Source: Macrocystis pyrifera (taxonomy: Eukaryota > Sar > Phaeophyceae > Laminariales > Laminariaceae). Taken from it: DNA of 64,000 nt. Shown piece by piece: positions 33,501 to 42,500 of this stretch. Numbering within the stretch: the stretch's first letter is position 1; every line of letters begins with the position of its first letter. The position numbers were made by a program, and so were the translations under genes. A model generated the notes under the pieces. That model was not told the DNA's origin. It saw only the letters and a list, made by a program, of their open reading frames with translations, and did no database searches. The DNA lies in NCBI GenBank assembly GCA_031763025.1, contig JASSKH010000016.1:4464001-4528000 (forward strand). The letters run 5' to 3'.

Positions 33501-36500
33501 CCTGAAATTCTCCACTGTGAATACCAAAGTCCCAACACATACGAGTATCGTGTACTTTATTTGCCGTATGTGGAAAACCTCCCCTTTTTATCGCATTTTC
33601 TCAAGGGGATGATAGGGATCCATCCCCTACCGCAAGTTTCGCGGCAGCGGTAGGTGTATGAGTGCGGTTCTCACAATTAGTTGCTCGTTTACGGTACTAC
33701 CGGTGGGTTTGCGATAGGACTCGAATCTGTGGTACATGCACGCGTCCCTGCCCTCATAAGAGAGGGCCTTACGAGAAACTCGGCCTAAGATTGACGGGAG
33801 AAATAAGAAAACTCTTGAGTGGTTAATTCTAAAATTCATGTGTGGAGCACACCCTTTCTCAAAATAAGAAAATTACTCACAGGCAGATATTTCCGGGAAA
33901 ATTGGGAAATTCGGATCGCTTATGCTAAATTTAGTGTGGAGCACACCCTTTTTCTACTGTGGACATTACCGAACCAAAGATTTCCGGGAAAACTTGAAAT
34001 TCGGAATGGTTTTATATGGTTACGAGCCAGAGATTTCTGGGAAAAATTGAAATTCGGGATGGTTTTATGTGATATAAGTTGGTGTGGAACACACCCTTTC
34101 TCGAATAAGACATCCTCCTTGCCTGGGCCAGTATCCCGGTTCCTTATTGCGAGAGGGCAGGTACTGCTGTTGCAGGTCAGAGTGGGTTCCCCGAGTGCTC
34201 GCTGTTCGCACGCGTCACCTTTTGCGGAAGTCTCTTTGAATGCGTGTACTGCTGGTCCTGCTGCACTCTGTGCTCTGTTCTGCTAAAATCCACGCCGTTT
34301 GCTGCTGTCGTTCAACATCATTTATAAGATCATAATTCGATATCTTGCTTGCCTGGGCCAGTATCCCGGTTCCTTTTTGCGAGGGTTCGCTGTTTGTTCG
34401 CACGCAACACCTTTTGTGGAAGTCTCTCTGACTGCGTGTGCTGCTGGTGCTGGTGCACTCTGTACTCTGTACTGCTAATCACGCCGTTTTTACTCCTGTC
34501 GTTCAACATTTATAATATCATGATCACGCGGGTGGCATGCAATACTCGTACTATAGTGAGTAGTGAGTGCACACGGACGGGTACATGGTACCGAGATGTA
34601 GATGTCGTCATGCGTATGGTGCGATATTGAGTTACCGCCGTACCTGATGTCACATGTACTACCGCAGTAATATACCCTGTTGCAGTAGTCTTAGACTATT
34701 TACGGGGGTCCATAGTTAATACGACCTATGGTATACATAAAAACCTATATATTTACCCATTTTTACTGACAATATTTGGTCCTATTTACTATGGACCCCC
34801 GTAATACGAGTTTTTCTGGATTGATTCAATCATGGTGACGAGAACAAGAACAAGAGCTGATGTCGTGTCTTCTCTTTTTTCGATGTTCGGCACGGCGATG
34901 TGCGTGTGTCTGTCTAATCAGGGCGGAGTTCGGGAGGAAAAACCTTCCTCAAGCGGAGATGCTGTACTCCAAGGGGCTAAAGATCAAGCCCGAAGACGCC
35001 ACGCTGCACAGGTTGGTTGGGATGCTGGGAGAGGGGACGGCGACATCCCATCCCCGAGAACGTTTCTTATTCCATGCCTCGTAATATTCCATGTTCCGTC
35101 CCCGAAATCGCTCCGTATACCACCCCCAGAAACATTCCGTATTTCATCCCCGGTGAGATACTCCAAAGGGGCTAGAGATCAAGCCCGCAGATGCCGCGCT
35201 GCACGGGTTGGGATGCTTGGAGGGGGGGGGGGGACATTTCATCCCCGATAGCTCATCCCCAATGACGTTCTATATTCCATCTCCGAAAATAATCCTTATT
35301 CCATCCTCAGTGCGGTGCTCCAGGGGGCTAAATAATTTTTAGCCCGAAGTTGCCAGGCTGTACAGATTGCGATGCTGGGAGGGGGGAGGGGAGGGAGGGA
35401 GGGAGGGAGACTTTCCATCCCCAAGATGTCAACCCCGATAAATACATTCCTTATTCCATCGCCAGTAGCATGCCATCTCCAACAGCCCATGGTTCAACCC
35501 CCCCCCAGAGCGTCTCGTTCTCAATAAACCCATTTTTTTTTCAATCCCCAGTAGCATTCCATATTCCATCAGTAACAACACATGCTTGCTTTCCACTACC
35601 GTTCCATATCAATTCCCCAATACCATTCCATCCCGAAAAAAAAAAGCCGTCACCTTAACCCGTTTTTAGGACTGTCTTGCAGTCCCGTTTTTAGGAACAA
35701 ATCGGTCAAATTCTAAGTAGTTTGTACCAGAAACGGAACTGCACTACTATTTGGGCTAAACACGTTGTGCCCAATAGCACTTCATGTTATATCCCCATAA
35801 ACATCATCCCCAATATTGTTTTTTGTAGAAGTATCGTAGAATCCCCAGCAATATCCCGTCCCCAATAACATCCTGTCCCCAACAACATGTTACCATACCC
35901 CATAGTGGGTGAGCTCGCGCAAGTCCCACACTACCCGGGAGAGATGACTCTCCCGGGTGGCTATCTCCACGGCACCTGCTCCTCTCGGGGGTCAGGTCGG
36001 TTCAACGTGCCCAAACTTCAGGGGTAACAGCAGCCTGTTCTGATGTTATAACGGGAGCTATGGGATATAAATTGACACACGACACGAAATTGGAACGTGG
36101 AAGTGTGGTGAGCTTAAGCTTTATTTTTACCAATCCGCCGGAGCATAAAAAAAAAAAAAACATGCCCCCAATGATACTCTATCCCCCGATGACCTTTATT
36201 CCTCAAGATACTCTAATCCCCCGATGACCTTTATTCCTCAAGGAAAGACAAAGAATATCCCCCCCCACCGCAAGGCCCGTCGTAATCAATGGTCAAATGA
36301 TTAAGGCCATCAACAAATAAATACGCCCTCCCCCCCCCCCCCCCCCCCCGCCAATCACCGACTTCTGGATAACCTCCCCCACCCCCCCGTCTCGAAAAGG
36401 ATGCGCGATCAATGGCCAAATGACTAAGGCAAACAACAAATGAGTACGCCTCCCACGCCCCCCGTCTCGAAAGGGATGCCTGGTCAATGGTCAAAAGCCT

Positions 36501-39500
36501 ACGGCAAGCAACAAATGAGTACGCCCCCCCTCCCATCCCCGCCGCGCCGCCGCCCCTCCATCATGAATTTCATTCCGTTCGTTTCAAGCAACCTGGCCGC
36601 GGTACGCCTGGGCCTGAACAAAACCCAGGCGGCGCTGGAAAACGCGGAGGAGGCGGTACGTCTAGACCCAAGCTACGCCAAGGGCCACTACCGGAAAGGC
36701 CAAGCTCTGATGGCCCTCTCCCGGGCAGCGGATGCCGCCGAAGCTTTCCGGGCGGGAGCGGCCCTGGAGCCCGAGAGCAAGCTGTGGGCTCCGCTCGTGC
36801 TGAAGGCCGTCAAGGCGGCATCGGCCCCGTCGGAGAAGGTGGATGTGATTACTTCTTCGAGAACAAGCGCGGGGTTCGCGAAGAAGACGACGTCGACGAC
36901 AGCTTCTTCTGTGAGGTCTTCCGGTTCGGCAGCAGCTGGTGCTGGTGGTGAAAAAGTGGCAGCGGTGGCGGGGGGAGGGGGGGGAGGAGTTGTAGGAGGT
37001 AATGGAGGCGCGGGGAGGAGGGGCGAGGGGGGGGGGATGAAGGGATACAAGAAGACGGCGGACGGGAGGGTGACGACGTATTTTAACAATGACCTTACGG
37101 AGGAGGCAAAGGCGCTGATCGGGGACATCGCCCCCAAGAGGCTGGATGCCGTGGGGGGCGGCGACGCGGGAGAGGGGGCAGCCGGTGGTGACGTGAGCGC
37201 GTGGAACAAGGCGGGCACGTGGGAATCGCGAGATATGACCAGGTTAGAAAGAATATCAGGTAGAAAAAAAAAAAGCTGTAAGCAGATATATCAGGCGGCG
37301 GTTTTGTTTCGTTTTGTCGGCATTGTTTGGTGTACTTGGTTTTGGTTTCGTTTCTTTATGCATCGTTATTTTTACCGGTAGATGTTTTTTGCTTCGTTTC
37401 CGCTTCTTGATGCATCGGTATTTTTGGGCGTTTTTTGGAGGCGTTTTTGTTTCTTGATGCATGGACGTTTTTGGGCGTTTTTGGGACGTAATAATCAGAA
37501 CCAAATATGGTGCGTAAACACAGAGGGACACATGGCTTTTCAGTCCATTGTGGGTTTTGATGCACTCCCGGAACAGAAACTCGCGGTGGTGGATATTTGT
37601 ACGTAATGCAAGTGTCTGTCGTTAACGGTGTGCCAGGGTAGAGTACACCTGGCGAAAGGCAGTAAAAACGAAGACAAAGAAAAGCGGTTGTGTCGGGGAA
37701 GCAAAAAACGTTTGTTCCAGAGCTGTTCACGTGCCAGATCAAAACTCGCGGGTCGGGTCGGGTAAGGTCGGTTCGGGTCCGGTTGACTCGATCCGGCCCG
37801 ACCCGACCCGACCCGTAATATTTCGAAAACCTCCTGCCCCGACCCGACCCATGAGAGATTTTGAAGACCTCGTGACCAGACCTGCGGGTCGGGTCATGGC
37901 CCGTCAAGACCCCCGTCTTCTTTAGGAGTTTTTCGGTCGGAAGTTGCGACTTTCTCTCCGGCGTCGCATTTTCTGAAGGGATTTCCGGCTTCACCCAGCT
38001 GAGGAATAATAAGTGCCTTACAAGGCTTGCCTTATAAGGCATGCCCTATATAAGGCATGCTCTATCCCCTTTTTTTTGAGGCGGTCATGTAAAGTCAGTA
38101 GCAGTTTGCTTCGCTCGTAATTATCTGTACCGCACGCCGGACGGCTATCGTATGATAGAAATGTAAGGACTTTTTTGGTCTTCCTATTTGTACCCCGGCG
38201 ATCCTTTCCTTTCCGTCTATAGAGAGTGGTATTATAGAGGCCAGGTGAGATGGTTTTGTTTTTGTTATCGTTCCGTGCCGTTCCTTAACCCCTGTACTGC
38301 TGCAAAAACAAAACTGTCACTACAGTAAATCCAAGTACTACGGGGGACCATAGTAAATAGGACCTGCGGCACACACACAATAACCTACATATTTACCTAC
38401 TTTTACCAACAATATTTGCTCGTATTTACTATGGTCCCCCGTAATAGTTCTCCCTCTAAAAATTTGGGTGCCGGCCGTTGTGACGGGGTTCTTTCATGCA
38501 TCGACACTTTTCTTTTGAGGTTGGCGTTTTTACTGCAGAATGTAGTCCCTCAAGGCATCGTCCTTGTTGGCTGTTGCTGGTTCCATTTCTCGATACATCT
38601 GGCAATTTTGGGTGCTTGGGCGTTGCGTTTCTTAAGTGCATGAGTAGGTTTTGGGTGTGTTGGGGAGGGCTTTGAGTTTGGTGGACTTCACGGCTTGTTA
38701 TTTTGGCGAACTTGAGCCGACTGACTAACCAAATGACTGACTCTTCTTGTAGCACATAGTTTTTTAGTTGGCTAGGTATTCTAGTTATTGATTGTTGCAC
38801 GCTAATTTTTGCGGACTCCTCTGCCTACTTGTGTCTGACTGGCGCGTCTCTTGGCTCGGATTGTGTATTTTTGTTTTCAACAACGGTATACCAGGTGCTT
38901 CGTATGGGAACATCGAGCGGACCTTGCCTTCTCGGTCGGAGCGGCGTCATACATCAACGCATGGATTATCATCAGTTTTATTTTGTTAGGTCATTGTTTT
39001 TTTCGATCGTGGTGCTACCAAAGCGCAGCAGCAGTCGTGTCGAAAAATAGGTCACCCCTGAGACATTTTCCTCGTGCATTGTCTAGTATTTGGGGGGAAC
39101 ATGGTAATCAGAAACCACAATTGACCCGAAAAACTTGATACAAGCATGATGCCCCTATGTTTGGAAACCCTGTTTGGTTTTGATCACTATCCCCCCCCCG
39201 TAAGTACGAGCAAAAGCCCCCAAAAAAAACATTTTGTACTCTTAGATTTGGAAACTTACTTGTTGTGTCGTGTCTCCTCCAGCTGGGCGAAGCAGCGCCT
39301 CAAGGAGCTTCTGCTAGGCGTGGAGTTCGATGCGCCGGAAGGCGTCGTGGAAGTGGTGACCGTGGAGAAGATTGAGGGTGACGCCGAGGTGAGATTAAGG
39401 CCCGTGCTACGTTAGGGGAATCAAATCACACCTCGGATAGATCATGATCTATCAATCTGCTGTGGATAATCGATTTCCATTCATTATCTAGATTTTTTAT

Positions 39501-42500
39501 CTGTGTGACCTGTATGATCTAGCTCGTGTTACCGGGTGGGAGCCGCACGATCTGCATAATCTACTACTTGTAGCACATGTTTCCTGGGTTGGATCTATCT
39601 GCCCTATAAGGCAAGTCCTGCTCAACCTCTGACAATGGCAGGTGAGGAACTGTAGATGATACGTAAGGAACAACTCGTAAATCATTCATCAGTGACAATA
39701 CGTGAATCAAGATTGATGCGCTGTCTTTCTGTTTACTCTTTCCTTTTCATGGGGATAATAACTCAAGTTGGTGGAGTGTGTGCTTTGCAAGCTTCAGGTC
39801 AAGAGTTCGAGTCCCTTCAATCTTTGGTGGTTTATCAGGTGTTCTTGGAACTGCACTGTTTTTGTTTTCGTTCCTAATCGGCCAGTCCCGGAAATGGTTT
39901 TTCAGGAGGCAGTTCTCAGATGATGTAGATCATGATTTGTCCGGGATGTGAACTACACTTACGCAGCTCCTCCATTGAGGAGATCTCCCAACATCGTTCG
40001 ATCCAATTTTTTTGTCAATATTTATTGGTTGGGTACCTATCAATAGGCAATTGGATATATATACTGTGTACGTATCGGTCTTAGCTTCCTTTTTTTTGTT
40101 TCGAAACCGGTTTATGGGAGCTAGCTGCTATACTATATATGAAGTTGCGAGACTCAGAAAAATTCGGTGCTATATTCCCGTATTGAATTAAGTCCCCGTT
40201 GGCTTGGTAGGTGGTCCTCGTGACTACTAAAATCAAATACGCTGGTTCAATTCTCACCGAGTGCACCTACGTACTCATGGGGACTTTTTCTTTCGTTGAA
40301 TTTCATTGGCGGAAAGCGCGAGAGCGTGCGTTAGCAACATTCGATGAAAATGGACGAGCAGTGGGACCGCTGAAGTGAACCCTATGCGCGATAAAAGTGA
40401 AGGCATGTTGATACCGGGGGGAGGGGAGAAGGGACGACACCTCCTACCACCGTTTGTCCCGAGAGGTGGAAAGCAAAATTTGTCATTAAAAAAAATATCA
40501 ATAAAAATCGCAAATGGCAAGGGTCGTAACGTGGGGCCCACCCCATCGGGCATCGGACACCACAGGGGGGGGGTTCGAAACGACGACTATTACGGGTGGG
40601 CATATGTAGTAAGAATCAGAGCTCACGATGGACCCAAAAAACATGTATCCCCCTACGTTTACACACCTTATTTGGTTGTGATTGCTATCTACTGTGTGTT
40701 CCCCCGTGCTGTATTACGGGGGACCATAGTAAATAGGACCAAATACTGTTAGTAAAAATAGTTTAATATATAGGTTTTTATGTCGGCATAGGTCTTGTTA
40801 ACTATGGACCCCCGTAGTAGTAGCCGCAACCAGTTGTGCGGCCTGCCAGTGGTGGGGTTTTGTTGGTGTTGTGCAGCGCCTATCGGAAGTGTGTTGTGTC
40901 GACCCCCGATCGCGATGGAGCTTGTTGGGTGTTGTTGGTGTTGTTGTTGTTGTTGTTTTGTTGGTTGTGGTGCGGTTGTTATATGCTGCTGTGGTGGTTG
41001 CTATTGTTTTTTTGGTGGTGGTGGTGGTGGTTGTGGTGCGGTTGTTATTTGCTGCTGTGGTGGTTGCTATTGTTTTCGTTGTTGTTGCTGCTGTTCGCGC
41101 ATCAGGGCATTGGCCATATTCTACGTGCGTACCTGATGGGCGTGGAGAATTCGTCGTGTTGCTTGGGTTGATGCACGCACCCCAAAAGCCCTCAAGCGCC
41201 ACAAGTAGTGCGACTGCGGTTGTTTTTGGTTTCCACACCCACACCAAAAACGCTTGGAGCTAGCTGTGTGTGCGCGACGCGAGCTTGAGAACGTTGCTCG
41301 AACACACATCGGGCAGATTATCTACAGATAGATCATCTAGATTATCTGCAGATAGATCCTATAATGGCTGTTATGATATGTTGTGCATGAGCTGTATCAT
41401 ACAGATCCTACGCGGCAACAGCATGATCCAGATCGTGCAGATCATACAGATCAGGGATCTATGTGCCCGGAAAGATCTAGATCACGAGATGGAGGTCTGC
41501 TGATCTGTCTGATCTGTGGCACGTTACCCTCCGCTCCGGCGATTCCTTTGGACGTATCAGATCTCCTCTGCCCCGAAATGAATGTCTAGATAATGAAATG
41601 GGGATCTGATCTGTTGTGCGTGATCTGTTCGATCTGTCTGCCCTGTTTGTTTTATCTGATCCTTCTGATCTGTGAAACGTTGCCCTCCGCTCTGGCACCT
41701 CCTTCGGGCATGTCAGACCTCCTCTGCCCCGAAAGAAATATCTAAATAACGAAATGGAGGTCTGATGATCTGTCTGATCTGTGGAGCGTTCCCCTCCTAT
41801 CTGGCGCCTCCTTTGAACCTGTGATATGTCATCTGCCCCTAAATATCTAGACAATGAAACGGGGATCTGTTGTGTGTGATCTGTTCGATCTGTTTGAATT
41901 GTCTGATCTGTCTGAGCTGTTGAACGTTGCCTTCACTTTGGCACCTCCTTTGGACCTGCCAGACCTCCTTCTCCCGAGGCAAGAAGAGGTGCTTGTTCGA
42001 CTTCCGCCTCGAGCTGAAGTGGGAAGCGTCGGATCTGGAGTGCGGGCCGGCCAAAGGCATGCTGGTCTATCCAGACGTCGGGCAAGACTGCGACGGGGTG
42101 TACGACGTGGAGTGCCGGGTGAGACGTTTGTTTTTATTGGGATACCCCCGCACAAAATTTGTCGTGGGGGTGGGCGGCTTATAAACCGACCTTATCCTTT
42201 TATTTTAATTCACGAGATATCTTTGGGGGAGCCCTGACCATTTTTTTTGGGGGGGGAAGTGGCTTGTGAAACGACCGGGTTTTATTCCCTTTGCGAGATC
42301 GCTGGCCGAAACTTGAGCAGGGGGGGCGGCTTGTATGGGCCTGGTTTTCTTTCTTAGGGGGATCCCCTGGCCGAACTTTTGGTCGGGGTGGGTTGTAAGA
42401 TCATGGTTTCAAATTCCTTTGGGGGGATCCCTGACCAAAACTTTTTTGCGGGGGCGGCTTATAGAACGGCCTGCTCTTGCTAACCTCTTCGGGACCCAGG

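Noticed and set aside
36688..37218. 176-codon Pro/Ala-rich minus-strand frame
   Set aside because: Antisense of TPR-Aha1 exon 3; its composition follows from the exon's Gly codons.
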